From Thermoproteota archaeon (GTDB lineage Archaea; Thermoproteota; Thermoprotei; Gearchaeales; Gearchaeaceae), in the NCBI GenBank assembly GCA_021324265.1, contig JAJPJK010000002.1:1-64000 (forward strand): 64,000 bases of DNA, in the 5' to 3' direction. The position numbers and the translations under genes were made by a program. The number at the start of each line of letters is the position of its first letter. Position 1 is the first letter of the stretch. The notes beneath the pieces were generated by a model. It was not told where the DNA came from. It saw nothing but the letters and a program-made list of their open reading frames with translations, and did no database searches. Positions 10,403-19,834 of the stretch are shown in pieces.

Positions 10403-10849
10403 ATGGGTTTAGCAAAATATAGTAAGCTCATTAAGGATAGTTATGCTAATGATCTGAGATTAAGATTGGCTGAGTGGAGAAGGCAACCTACTGTTTTAAA
10501 GCTAGAGCATCCAACACTTATATATAAGGCGAGAATGTTGGGGTATAAAGCAAAACAAGGCATCATAGTGGTTAGAGTTAGAGTCAAAAAGGGAAAATTT
10601 TCAAGACAGAGACCAAATACTGGTAGGAGGCCTAAAAGGATGGGTACTGTAAGGCTCTCAATAAAGAAGAATCTCAGACTAATAGCTGAGGAAAAAGCTC
10701 AGCGCAAATATCCAAATTTAGAAGTCCTCAATTCTTATTACGTTGCTGAAGACGGTATGTATAAGTGGTTTGAAGTCATACTCGTTGATCCATACAGTAC
10801 AAGCATAAAAAGCGATAAGGATCTTAAATGGATATACAGAAATAGCTAA
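10403..10849 (+). CDS. rpl15e: Ribosomal protein L15e (eL15), lacking the usual C-terminal tail
   Basis: RLAEWRRQPTVLKLEHPT...ARMLGYKAKQGIIVVRVRVKKG...RPNTGRRPKRMG...AEEKAQRKYPNLEVLNSYYVAEDGMYKWFEVILVDP...DLKWI; stops just after DLKWIYRNS. Confidence 0.93.
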   Translation: MGLAKYSKLIKDSYANDLRLRLAEWRRQPTVLKLEHPTLIYKARMLGYKAKQGIIVVRVRVKKGKFSRQRPNTGRRPKRMGTVRLSIKKNLRLIAEEKAQRKYPNLEVLNSYYVAEDGMYKWFEVILVDPYSTSIKSDKDLKWIYRNS

Positions 10850-10850
10850 G

Positions 10851-11267
10851 ATGTCTGAGATTCCTGAGATTAGTGCGGAAAAGATGGAATTTGAGGAGTT
10901 AAAGAAGAAGCTTGTAGCTTATGTAAGGTCTAGAGCTGGTAAGAAAAAGCAAGCACGGGGTTTCAGTAAAGGTGAGCTAGAGGCTATAAATCTAAGTGTT
11001 GAGCAAGCATTAAAGATAGGAATTCCCGTCGACCTTCGTAGAGATACAGTTTATGAGGAAAATATAGAAACGTTGAAGAGTATAGATTTAAAACGTTTAG
11101 CTGAGCTAGCTTCCAAGTTTATCATTAGAAAGAGGAAAGTCAAAGGAAAACATAGGAAAAGAGTATTTAGAGGTCTTACCAGTGCAGGTAAAAAAATGAG
11201 AGGACTTAAAAAAGATGCATTAAGGCATACGCATAAGCACAAGTGGAAGCATGGGAAAGGTAAGTAA
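10851..11267 (+). CDS. Ribosomal protein L13e-like domain fused to an L15e C-terminal tail
   Basis: N-terminal ARGFSKGELEAINLSVEQALKIGIPVDLRRDTVYEENIETLK is L13e-like; C-terminal HRKRVFRGLTSAGKKMRGLKKDALRHTHKHKWKHGKGK matches the L15e tail signature (HR.R.(F/M)RGLTSAG(K/R)K.RGL). Confidence 0.85.
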   Translation: MSEIPEISAEKMEFEELKKKLVAYVRSRAGKKKQARGFSKGELEAINLSVEQALKIGIPVDLRRDTVYEENIETLKSIDLKRLAELASKFIIRKRKVKGKHRKRVFRGLTSAGKKMRGLKKDALRHTHKHKWKHGKGK

Positions 11268-11457
11268 GGGAGTAAAGTGTAGCGTTATTGGTTGCAATAA
11301 TGAGGCAGAAAGATCGATCTCAGCTCAGCGAGCATATCTTTCAAATTCCTTAAAGCTTCCCTCAAATATTTCGCAGGCTTATCTTTGTAAAGAGCATTAT
11401 AAAGTCTGGAAAAAAGATACAAAGGAGATCAGGGAAATTGAAAGGCTTAGATGGTGA
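11251..11457 (+). CDS. Small Cys/His zinc-finger-like protein
   Basis: C-x4-C (CSVIGC) and CKEH; start overlaps the preceding ribosomal gene by 17 nt. Confidence 0.65.
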   Translation: MGKVSKGVKCSVIGCNNEAERSISAQRAYLSNSLKLPSNISQAYLCKEHYKVWKKDTKEIREIERLRW

Positions 11458-12460
11458 ACTTTTATGTATTAGGTTAGTCTCAGATTATCCCAATCTTTCC
11501 GAAAAAGAGATACTCTATTCTCTTGAAGATTCAGGATTTTATTATGAGTATTTGGGTAGCCGTGGCCCTTTACTTATTTTGAGAAGTAGTGAATTCATTG
11601 TTCCATATTTGCTTTATCGATGTTCGAAAATAAAAGAAATCATTAAACTTTTCCATATAGGTACAGTTAAAGATTTTGAAAATTTGAATGATTTTGATTT
11701 CGAAGGAAGTTTCGTTGTGAGAATAGATTCTTTTGATCTTGAATACAAGGCATGCGTTCCTAGAATGGAGAAAGATATAGGTGCAATCTTCTTCCGAAGA
11801 GGAAAAAAAGTAGACTTGAAGAAGCCAGATGTTATAATAAGGGGATACATTAAGGATGGTTATCTTTATTTAGGCAAACTTCTTGCCATTGCCAATAGAT
11901 CTCAGTTTTTTCAACGTAGACCGAGTAAGAAACCAGCATTTCATCCTTCTTCAATGATGCCTGAAAATGCTAGGCTTATGATAAATCTCGGCAAAGCCCC
12001 TTTAACTGGTGTTTTTCTCGACCCCTTTTGTGGTGTCGGAGGCATTCTTATTGAGGCTGCATATATCTCGAATTTATGTATAGGTATAGATATCGATCCC
12101 AAGATGTTAAAGGGCTGCCAGAAAAACATAAAATATTACGGTTTTTATAACGTTGATCTCATTTTAGCAGATGCCTTGAAAATTCCTTTAAGACGCTTCG
12201 ATTGCATTGTGAGCGATACGCCATATGGCATTGCATCTTCTCTTAAGAAGAGAGATCATGAAAAGCTTGTAGAAGATTTCCTCAATGAAATTAGGAGAGG
12301 TAGAGTTAGGATATGCATCGCTACTGTTAAGCCTGATCTCGAAGCCAGAGGCTGGAAAGTCATTCTTAAATTTCCTCAGCGTGTAAGGAAATCATTAATA
12401 AGATGGCTTTATGTTTTAGAGCATAATGGAAATAGTATTCTTGGGCACATCGGGGAGTAA
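11438..12460 (+). CDS. Trm11-like tRNA (guanosine-N2) methyltransferase
   Basis: HPSSMMPENARLMINLGKAPLTGVFLDPFCGVGGILIEAAYI...GIDIDPKML...LILADALKIPL...CIVSDTPYGIASS. Confidence 0.85.
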   Translation: MKGLDGELLCIRLVSDYPNLSEKEILYSLEDSGFYYEYLGSRGPLLILRSSEFIVPYLLYRCSKIKEIIKLFHIGTVKDFENLNDFDFEGSFVVRIDSFDLEYKACVPRMEKDIGAIFFRRGKKVDLKKPDVIIRGYIKDGYLYLGKLLAIANRSQFFQRRPSKKPAFHPSSMMPENARLMINLGKAPLTGVFLDPFCGVGGILIEAAYISNLCIGIDIDPKMLKGCQKNIKYYGFYNVDLILADALKIPLRRFDCIVSDTPYGIASSLKKRDHEKLVEDFLNEIRRGRVRICIATVKPDLEARGWKVILKFPQRVRKSLIRWLYVLEHNGNSILGHIGE

Positions 12461-13325
12461 GCCCACTAAATACAGGGGCTTGCCTTCAGTTGCAATAGTA
12501 CATGAGGGAGACATATATCTTTTCGACTGTGGTGAAGGCACACAACGGCAATTTTTGCAGGCCGGACTTAATTCAAACAAGGTTAAATGTGTTTTCATAT
12601 CTCATATCCATGCAGACCACTGGTTCGGTTTGCCTGGATTGATATGGAGTACTGGCCTCGATATGAGGAAGGAGGATTTGCTCGTATATGCACCGAAAGG
12701 ATTTTTGCAAATATTTTCCGTCCTAGACGCTGTTCTGCATCCTTATAGGCTTTTTAAAGTGATCTTAAAGGAATTCGATGAGGGAATGATTTATGAAGAC
12801 AAAAAAGTTGAAGTCTATGCGATAAGAGCCAAGCACAGTATTGAAGGATTTTCATTCAAAATGAAAGAAAAAGACAGGCCTCCCAAAATACTCAAGGAAA
12901 AGTTAGTTGAGCTGAATATACCTGAGGGGCCACATTTAAAAAAGCTCAAAGCAGGGAAGCCAATAACATTGCCTGATGGTAGGTTAATAAGGCCAGAACA
13001 AGTGCTTGCTGAGCCTAAGAAAGGACATGTAATCGTTTACAGCGGCGATACAGCTCCTAATGAATCACTAATAGAGTTTGCAAAAGGAGCGGATGTATTA
13101 ATTCACGAGGCTACTTTTAGCGATGAAGAGGAAGCTATGGCTAGGGAATCGAAGCATTCTACTAGCAGAGATGCAGCTAAGATAGCAAAAAAAGCTGGCG
13201 TAAAGTTTCTAATATTAACACATATAAGCGCTAGGTATAAGGATGTTAGTTTGTTACTTTCACAAGCAAAAGAAGAGTTCGAGAATGTTATAGTTGCTCA
13301 AGACTTTTATCGCCTTGCTCTTTAG
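12426..13325 (+). CDS. rnz: Ribonuclease Z
   Basis: MEIVFLGTSGSKPTKYRGLPSVAI...FDCGEGTQRQFLQAGL...FISHIHADHWFGLPGL...HEATFSDE. Confidence 0.95.
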   Translation: MEIVFLGTSGSKPTKYRGLPSVAIVHEGDIYLFDCGEGTQRQFLQAGLNSNKVKCVFISHIHADHWFGLPGLIWSTGLDMRKEDLLVYAPKGFLQIFSVLDAVLHPYRLFKVILKEFDEGMIYEDKKVEVYAIRAKHSIEGFSFKMKEKDRPPKILKEKLVELNIPEGPHLKKLKAGKPITLPDGRLIRPEQVLAEPKKGHVIVYSGDTAPNESLIEFAKGADVLIHEATFSDEEEAMARESKHSTSRDAAKIAKKAGVKFLILTHISARYKDVSLLLSQAKEEFENVIVAQDFYRLAL

Positions 13326-13731
13326 TTTTCCTCAAACTTTTAGGTATCGGTGCAATATAGTCAATAATTTTCCTAGGCTCTTCTGCAAGGATCTCTATCT
13401 CTATGGCTCCGAGTGTTGCCTCTCCTTCAACGGTAACAAAGGATATCTTGTTTGCGAAAGCAGCTTGCTTGTTGAGTTTGAATCTTATGACATTATCTTC
13501 AAGCCCTTTTTCAAAAATACTTCTTGCAGTTAGCTCTATCCTCTGTCTCTTTATGAGGCTTGCAATTTTATCCAAAGCTTTTAGCGAGTAAGCTTTAGCA
13601 ACGAAATATCTTTTTCCATTTTCTTGGTATGTGTCGAGCCTTTCGAAATTGATGATGTTTTCTATTGCTATTCTTACTTTCCCTTCATCTTCAGTATTCC
13701 TAATTTCCGTTTTAACTGTTATTTCAGGCAT
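13288..13731 (-). CDS. UPF0201-like protein
   Basis: KTEIRNTEDEGKVRIAIENIINF... ARSIFEKGLEDNVIRFKLNKQAAFANKISFV; neighbours the UPF0200-like kinase gene. Confidence 0.7.
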   Translation of the reverse strand: MPEITVKTEIRNTEDEGKVRIAIENIINFERLDTYQENGKRYFVAKAYSLKALDKIASLIKRQRIELTARSIFEKGLEDNVIRFKLNKQAAFANKISFVTVEGEATLGAIEIEILAEEPRKIIDYIAPIPKSLRKTKEQGDKSLEQL

Positions 13732-14242
13732 TCAATATCCTATCTATAATGCTCATGAAAGAATTTTTAAGTTCCTCTTCGTTGCCTTCATTAACAACCA
13801 TATAATCAGCGAGTGCTATTACATTTCCTAATCCTAAGGCTAGCTCTCTTTCATCTCTTGCCTTAAAGCTTGTGTAATCGCTTGGATCATCTTCCCTTTT
13901 CCTATTCAATGCTCTTTTGTATCTTGTAGCAGGGCTTGCATGTATGGCAATTAAGCTTACTTCTCCTATCTTCCTGAAATACTCTACTTCCTCCATATTC
14001 CTTATACCTTCTACAATTACATCTTTGTTCAATTTTCTGATCTCTTCTGCAATATATCTAGCTATGGCGTCCTTTCCATATTTTTCTCTTATTTCGAAAA
14101 TGAATTTAGAAGCGTCTCCTTTCATTATTTCCCTAACCTTATCTCCCATGCTTATTACGCTTATCCCTTTTTCCTTAGCGAAGCTTGCTGCAAGCGTTTT
14201 CCCAGCTAGAGGCATACCAGTAATGCAGATTATTCTTACCAT
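13724..14242 (-). CDS. UPF0200-like P-loop nucleotide kinase (dephospho-CoA-kinase-like)
   Basis: CITGMPLAGKTLAASFAKEKGISVISMGDKVRE P-loop; VIVEGIRNMEEVEYF; RALNRKREDDPSDY. Confidence 0.75.
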   Translation of the reverse strand: MVRIICITGMPLAGKTLAASFAKEKGISVISMGDKVREIMKGDASKFIFEIREKYGKDAIARYIAEEIRKLNKDVIVEGIRNMEEVEYFRKIGEVSLIAIHASPATRYKRALNRKREDDPSDYTSFKARDERELALGLGNVIALADYMVVNEGNEEELKNSFMSIIDRILNA

Positions 14243-14280
14243 CCGGTTAAATTTTAATTGGACATATTTAAAAATAGATA

Positions 14281-14826
14281 ATGCGTTGTTTCATCGCTGT
14301 AGATATAAACGATCATAAGTTACTCGATAATCTAAATAAAGTTGCCATGATGCTCAATTTGCAAGGTGTTAAGCCTGTCGAGCGTGAAAATATGCATATT
14401 ACACTTCGCTTCCTTGGAGAAATCTCTGAGAAAGTAGTTGAGGAAATCATAGCCAAACTTAAGAATGTATCATATAAGGAATTCCAAGTTAGGGTTTTTG
14501 GTTTGGATGCTTTTCCTAACACAAGATGGCCCCGCGTTGTGTGGGCCGGGATAAAAGAAGGTCATGCCGAGTTGATTCAGCTTCAATCAATCATAGAAAA
14601 TGAGCTTCAGAATTTGAAACTTAGGTTAGAAAGGGAAAAGTTCCATCCTCACATAACTTTGGCTAGGGTTAAGGACAGAAGAAGCCTAAGTAAAGTTGTG
14701 GAAATTATAAATTCATACAAAGAGGAGGAATTCGGAAACTTTTCTGTAAAGGATTTCGTTTTGAAGCAGAGTATCCTCAGATCAAGCGGGCCAATATACA
14801 ATGATATAATGCGCTTCAAGCTATGA
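14281..14826 (+). CDS. thpR: RNA 2',3'-cyclic phosphodiesterase
   Basis: MRCFIAVDIND; HxTx motifs HITLRFLGE and HITLARVK. Confidence 0.9.
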   Translation: MRCFIAVDINDHKLLDNLNKVAMMLNLQGVKPVERENMHITLRFLGEISEKVVEEIIAKLKNVSYKEFQVRVFGLDAFPNTRWPRVVWAGIKEGHAELIQLQSIIENELQNLKLRLEREKFHPHITLARVKDRRSLSKVVEIINSYKEEEFGNFSVKDFVLKQSILRSSGPIYNDIMRFKL

Positions 14827-16178
14827 ATATCGAAAATATTCTCGATCAAGCTAGAGAGAAAACGAAGGTTAGCGAAGAGGAACGTGAAAAACTCAATGAA
14901 ATTGTGAAAGAAGTCATAGAAAAACTTGAAGAAAAAAGAAAGGAACTAGGTATAGAGGCAAAAATAGAAGTCCATGGTTCATATGCCCATGATACATGGT
15001 TGAGCGGAGATAAAGATGTGGATGTATTTGTATTACAAAAGAATGAGCGTGTCATAGAAGATGCAATGAAGCTTGCGAAATCTACTTTTAAGGATTATCA
15101 AGAAAGGTATGCTGAACATCCTTACATTACTGTATTCTACAAGGGTTACAATTTCGACATCGTGCCAGCGTATATGATAGAAAAAGGAGAAAGGATAAGG
15201 ACAGCTACTGACAGGAGCAGACTGCATACACTTTATCTCAACGAGGTATTGAACGATGAGTTAAGGACTGAGATTCGGTTGCTTAAGCTTTTTTTGAAGA
15301 CGCTAGATCTCTATGGGGCAGAAATAAAAATTGAGGGGCTTTCTGGGTATCTATGCGAACTTTTGATCGTTCATTACCGCTCATTCTTAAACTTGATTAA
15401 ATCTGCGATAAAGTGGGTTCCTTATAAGACAGTAATAGGAGACTGGAAAGGTAATCCTGAGCCCTTTGTTTTCGTTGATCCTGTAGATAACACTAGAAAT
15501 GTTGCTTCTTCATTTAAGCGTATTGATGATTTCAGATATGCATGCCTTTTATTCTTGGAGAAACCATCGCTTCGTTTCTTTGAAGGAAGGAAGTTTTCTT
15601 CTCAGCTAAATGTAGCGCTCGAAATCTCAAAGGGAAGAGGAAGCCATATTGTATGCGTTGAGTTTGATTACCCGAGTGTTGTGCCAGATATTTTTTGGGG
15701 TGAACTTAAGAGAGCAGCTCGTAGTCTCATCAACTTCCTTGAAAATTTTGATTTCGAGGTATATGATTTTGAGCTTTATGCTAATGAGATCGATAAGGCC
15801 GCCATAATACTCGAGCTCAGGGATAAAGAACTGAATGAATTGAGAACTCAACAAGGACCGCCACTGAGCAATATTCCCAATACTCGATCTTTTTTAAGGA
15901 AGCACAGTGGTGAGCCGATTTTCCTGAAGGATGGCCGTTTATTCGTGATAAATAAGAGAAAGATTTCGAGCTTTGAAGAAGCTTACATGAAGTGGTGTTC
16001 AACGCATGCATTGCCTAAGGATATTGAGAAATCTTTGAAAAATGCGAAAATATACACTGCTGAAAAAGTTAATGATGTAGGAATAAAGAGAAAAATCGTG
16101 GATCTTACTTTGAAAGATTTCTGGTGGGTAAGGGAGGATTTGATAAATAAGTACAAAATCGAGTTTGATGTGGTATAA
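14823..16178 (+). CDS. cca: CCA tRNA nucleotidyltransferase (archaeal class I)
   Basis: EVHGSYAHDTWLSGDKDVDVFV nucleotidyltransferase motif; FLKTLDLYGAEIKIEGLSGYLCELLIVHY; DPVDNTRNVASS. Confidence 0.95.
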   Translation: MNIENILDQAREKTKVSEEEREKLNEIVKEVIEKLEEKRKELGIEAKIEVHGSYAHDTWLSGDKDVDVFVLQKNERVIEDAMKLAKSTFKDYQERYAEHPYITVFYKGYNFDIVPAYMIEKGERIRTATDRSRLHTLYLNEVLNDELRTEIRLLKLFLKTLDLYGAEIKIEGLSGYLCELLIVHYRSFLNLIKSAIKWVPYKTVIGDWKGNPEPFVFVDPVDNTRNVASSFKRIDDFRYACLLFLEKPSLRFFEGRKFSSQLNVALEISKGRGSHIVCVEFDYPSVVPDIFWGELKRAARSLINFLENFDFEVYDFELYANEIDKAAIILELRDKELNELRTQQGPPLSNIPNTRSFLRKHSGEPIFLKDGRLFVINKRKISSFEEAYMKWCSTHALPKDIEKSLKNAKIYTAEKVNDVGIKRKIVDLTLKDFWWVREDLINKYKIEFDVV

Positions 16179-16872
16179 GGAAATACTTTGCTATCCTCGT
16201 TATTCTGATGAAGAATTTAAATCAAGGAAACAAGAATTAGCTGAGCTAGGCATTGAAGATTTAATTGAAGATGGAAATACGATCATATTTGGAAAGAGGA
16301 TATTGGGTAAAGGTACAACTTCGCTAGTCGTCAAAGCTCTTTATCATGGATTTTTTGTAGCTCTTAAAATAAGGAGGACAGATTCTAATAGGGAATCTGT
16401 GGAAAATGAGGCCTTAATCTTGAAAATGCTCAATGATACAGGCATTTCTCCCAAAATTTTCGCATACTCAAAAAATTTCATAGTAATGGAACTCATACGC
16501 GGTATAAATCTCGATGACTTTATCTTACGAGCTAGCAATGAAGAAATAAAGCCAGTGCTCGTTAAACTTTTGCTTAGCTGTATCTTGTTAGACAAAATGG
16601 GCATAGATCATGGAGATTTAACAAACGCTTCTGATCATGTAGTAGTATACGATAAAAATATTAGGATAATTGATTTCGAGTCAGCGAGTACGAAGAGAAA
16701 ACCACAGAATCTTACAAGCATAATTTCATATCTTTTTCTATCAAATCGTTCCTTCAGCCAAAAGCTCTATGGAATAATAAATAAACAGGAAGATGAGTTG
16801 ATTTTGCTTTTAAGGAAATATAAGAAAGGAGAATATGGCGCTTTGAATTCATTAATCGAAGATTTGAAATGA
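16165..16872 (+). CDS. RIO/Bud32-like protein kinase family
   Basis: GKGTTSLVVKALYHGFFVALKIRRTD, HGDLTNASDHVVV, IRIIDFESAS. Confidence 0.75.
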   Translation: MMWYKEILCYPRYSDEEFKSRKQELAELGIEDLIEDGNTIIFGKRILGKGTTSLVVKALYHGFFVALKIRRTDSNRESVENEALILKMLNDTGISPKIFAYSKNFIVMELIRGINLDDFILRASNEEIKPVLVKLLLSCILLDKMGIDHGDLTNASDHVVVYDKNIRIIDFESASTKRKPQNLTSIISYLFLSNRSFSQKLYGIINKQEDELILLLRKYKKGEYGALNSLIEDLK

Positions 16873-16873
16873 T

Positions 16874-17638
16874 CTATTGTTTATTTTCCAACTTTTTGCC
16901 TATAATTATCGTTCCTTCATAAAGCACATAGACTGGTATAAGTAAAGGAATTACACTAAGAAAAGTTGGATCCGGGCTTATAAGACCAGCTATGAAAGCA
17001 ACGATGAGATATATAAGGACTCTATTTTTACTGAGAGTTCTTACTTTGAGTATTCCTGCCTCTATTAAAGGAAGTATAAGTGTAGGCAAGGAAAATAAAA
17101 CGCCGCCAAGAATTACCATGAGCACTACCATATTGATGAAATCGTTGAGATTTATGAGTAGTTCTATGTTTAACGGTTCGTAAAGGAAGATGAGCGCCCT
17201 GAAAGTAAGCGGAAGAATGAAAATGGTTGTATAAATAGCGCCTGTTACATAAAGAATACCGAAGGGAAGGAGATATTTTCTGATGACCTTTTTTTCTCGT
17301 TTGTATAGTGCAGGCGAGATGAAAGCGTATATTTCTTTAAACGCATAGGGTATTGTTATAGCGAGGGCGAGATAAAGAGCCATTTGTATTACAGAAAAAA
17401 GCGGTGAGGTTATCGAAATTGAGAAAATTTTAGCTCCTTGAGGTAGATAAGCGACTTCCATTGTTCTAATAAGCCAGAAAATCAAAGTATCGTAGAAAAA
17501 TATACTTGATGTTTTAAGATCGAAAGGATTCGGCGCAGGCAGTGCTAAGAATACCAGTAAAGAAATTATGAAGACTAACAGTATTCTTTTAATTCTTCCT
17601 GCAAGCTCATCAATGTATTTCCAGGCACTGGAATCCAT
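16874..17638 (-). CDS. tatC: Sec-independent (Tat) translocase subunit TatC
   Basis: Six-TM TatC-like protein (EIYAFISPALYKREKKVIRKYLLPFGILYVTGAIY). Start trimmed to MDSSAWKYIDELAGRIKR at 17638. Confidence 0.9.
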   Translation of the reverse strand: MDSSAWKYIDELAGRIKRILLVFIISLLVFLALPAPNPFDLKTSSIFFYDTLIFWLIRTMEVAYLPQGAKIFSISITSPLFSVIQMALYLALAITIPYAFKEIYAFISPALYKREKKVIRKYLLPFGILYVTGAIYTTIFILPLTFRALIFLYEPLNIELLINLNDFINMVVLMVILGGVLFSLPTLILPLIEAGILKVRTLSKNRVLIYLIVAFIAGLISPDPTFLSVIPLLIPVYVLYEGTIIIGKKLENKQ

Positions 17639-17676
17639 CTGGAATATACATATAATAGTTTGGTAGTTATTATAGT

Positions 17677-18000
17677 GTGGAACTGATCTATAACGCATGG
17701 GGGCCGGCAGAATGGATACTGTTAATATTCATACTACTAATTTTATTTGGATCAAGGAAAATACCTGAAGTAGCTAGGAGTTTGGGAGAGGCTGTAAGAG
17801 AATTTAGGAAAGCTATGAGCGAAACAGAACAGGCAATTAAGACGTCTCCTGTTCAAGAAAATAAACCTTCTTATCAAGCATCATCGCAGGATCCTATAAT
17901 CGATCTTGCTAGGAGGAAAGGAATTAGCGTGGAGGGCAAGACTAGGGCACAAATTATAGATGAGCTAGCCAAGAAGATAAAAGAAGAAGAATCTACTTAG
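17677..18000 (+). CDS. tatA: Tat translocase subunit TatA
   Basis: WGPAEWILLIFILLILFGSRKIPEVARSLGEAVREFRKAM, classic TatA; GTG start. Confidence 0.95.
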   Translation: MELIYNAWGPAEWILLIFILLILFGSRKIPEVARSLGEAVREFRKAMSETEQAIKTSPVQENKPSYQASSQDPIIDLARRKGISVEGKTRAQIIDELAKKIKEEEST

Positions 18001-18409
18001 ATTTTTCCAAGGCTTCTACAACTAACTTCTCAAGAGCTATTATTCGCTCTCTCAGTTCCTTATTAGCTTCATCATTGTTTTGAATTTTCGCATTGACTTC
18101 CTTGATGAGCTCGTATGCAATTGTGAGTTCGTTATTGATCCTTTTTAAATTGGCGACAAGCTCTTCAGTATATTCTTTAACGTTTCTTTTCAATGAATCT
18201 TCGATACTCCAATATATGAAATATGATGATGCCATAAAGGCTATTATGACGGCTGCAAAGACGTGAATGCCACCAAGCTTATTTGCGAGATCAACTAAGG
18301 AATATTGTTCCAAGTTCAAAGTATAAGCAAGGACTAGCATAGTTAAGATGAAAGCAAAAATGGCGACTAATCCTGTTATTATTGCTCTAAGAATGCTTGA
18401 TAGACTCAT
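17993..18409 (-). CDS. Small membrane/coiled-coil protein of unknown function
   Basis: Two N-terminal hydrophobic helices followed by a predicted coiled coil. Confidence 0.6.
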   Translation of the reverse strand: MSLSSILRAIITGLVAIFAFILTMLVLAYTLNLEQYSLVDLANKLGGIHVFAAVIIAFMASSYFIYWSIEDSLKRNVKEYTEELVANLKRINNELTIAYELIKEVNAKIQNNDEANKELRERIIALEKLVVEALEKSK

Positions 18410-18475
18410 GTATTTGCAATAAAAACAACAGATATAAATTTCACAATAAATAAAGCGAATGCTTTTAAATTATGT

Positions 18476-19834
18476 ATGTCATGCCCAGTATTCACGAGAT
18501 ATGCTACTGATGAAATGCTAAAAATATTCAGTGAAGAGTCGAAGATTGAACGTTGGCTAAAAGTTGAAGCTGCTTTGGCCCAAGCACAAGCTGAGTTAGG
18601 CATTATCCCTAAGGAAGCTGCTGATGAGATCTCAAAAAAGGCTAATTTGGAATATGTAAAGCTGAAACGTGTCAAAGAAATAGAAGAGGAGATAGATCAT
18701 GACTTACTCGCGGTTGTTAATGCACTAGCAGAGGTCTGTGAGCATGGGCATGGAAGGTTTGTTCACAGAGGCGCTACGAGCTATGATATTGAAGATACTG
18801 CCTGGGCATTGGCTTTCAAAGAGGCTTTGATGTTGCTCAAAAATTCCTTCATTGATCTTACAAGAATCCTATTAAAAAAGGCCATGGATTACAACGATCT
18901 AATATGTATAGGAAGAACCCATGGTCAGCATGCACTGCCTACCACATATGGGATGAAATTCGCTCTCTGGAGTTATGATACTTATAGGAATCTGAAGCGC
19001 TTAGATTTCCTTTTTGAAAACGATATCCTCGGCAAGATGAGCGGGGCTGTTGGAACAATGGCAGCATTCGGTGACAAAGGAATCGAGCTCCAGAGCAAAG
19101 TTATGGAGAAACTTGGGCTAAACAATGCTTTAATAACAAACCAAGTTGTGCAACGCGATGTATTTTCAGATATGATATATTTCATTGCGTTAAGCGCTGC
19201 TAATTTGGAAAAAATAGCAAAGGAAATAAGAAACCTGCAGCGAACAGAGATCTCAGAAGTTCTTGAACCTTTTTCAGCAAAGCAAGCTGGTTCTTCTACA
19301 ATGCCTCATAAAAGGAATCCCCATAGATCTGAGCGAATTTGTAGTCTTGCAAGGTATCTTCGCTCACTTGTGAGCGTTTCTCTTGAAAACATTCCTTTGG
19401 AACATGAAAGAGATTTAACTAATAGCGCAAATGAAAGGATTATCCTGAGTCATTCCTTCATACTACTACATTACATGATAAAGGAAATGATTGATATAAT
19501 AAAAAACTTGGAGATCAATGAAAAGAACGTTAAAAGGAATCTCAATTTATTAAATGGAATTTACTTAGCTGAGCGCGTTATGCTGGCGCTAGTTGATAGA
19601 GGAATGAAAAGAAGCGATGCATATGAGATCGTTAAGAATACAGCTATAAGGTGTTATGAGAATGGGCTGGATTTCTTTGAAGAACTTTATAATAATGAAG
19701 AAGTTAAAAGTAGACTTGAAAAAAATGAACTCAAAAATTTACTGGATCCTACTGGTTATATAGGAGAATCGAAAAAAATTGTAGAAAGTGTAGTTAAAGA
19801 AATAGAATCATATCTTAATATTTCCAAACAATAG
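18476..19834 (+). CDS. purB: Adenylosuccinate lyase
   Basis: GRTHGQHALPTTYG; signature AGSSTMPHKRNPHRSERI. Confidence 0.95.
   Translation: MSCPVFTRYATDEMLKIFSEESKIERWLKVEAALAQAQAELGIIPKEAADEISKKANLEYVKLKRVKEIEEEIDHDLLAVVNALAEVCEHGHGRFVHRGATSYDIEDTAWALAFKEALMLLKNSFIDLTRILLKKAMDYNDLICIGRTHGQHALPTTYGMKFALWSYDTYRNLKRLDFLFENDILGKMSGAVGTMAAFGDKGIELQSKVMEKLGLNNALITNQVVQRDVFSDMIYFIALSAANLEKIAKEIRNLQRTEISEVLEPFSAKQAGSSTMPHKRNPHRSERICSLARYLRSLVSVSLENIPLEHERDLTNSANERIILSHSFILLHYMIKEMIDIIKNLEINEKNVKRNLNLLNGIYLAERVMLALVDRGMKRSDAYEIVKNTAIRCYENGLDFFEELYNNEEVKSRLEKNELKNLLDPTGYIGESKKIVESVVKEIESYLNISKQ

Noticed and set aside
10403-11267. Simple frameshift or sequencing error creating the L15e split
   Set aside because: A whole L13e domain with its own start lies between the two L15e parts, so a single indel cannot restore a normal L15e; assembly chimerism still needs checking with reads.
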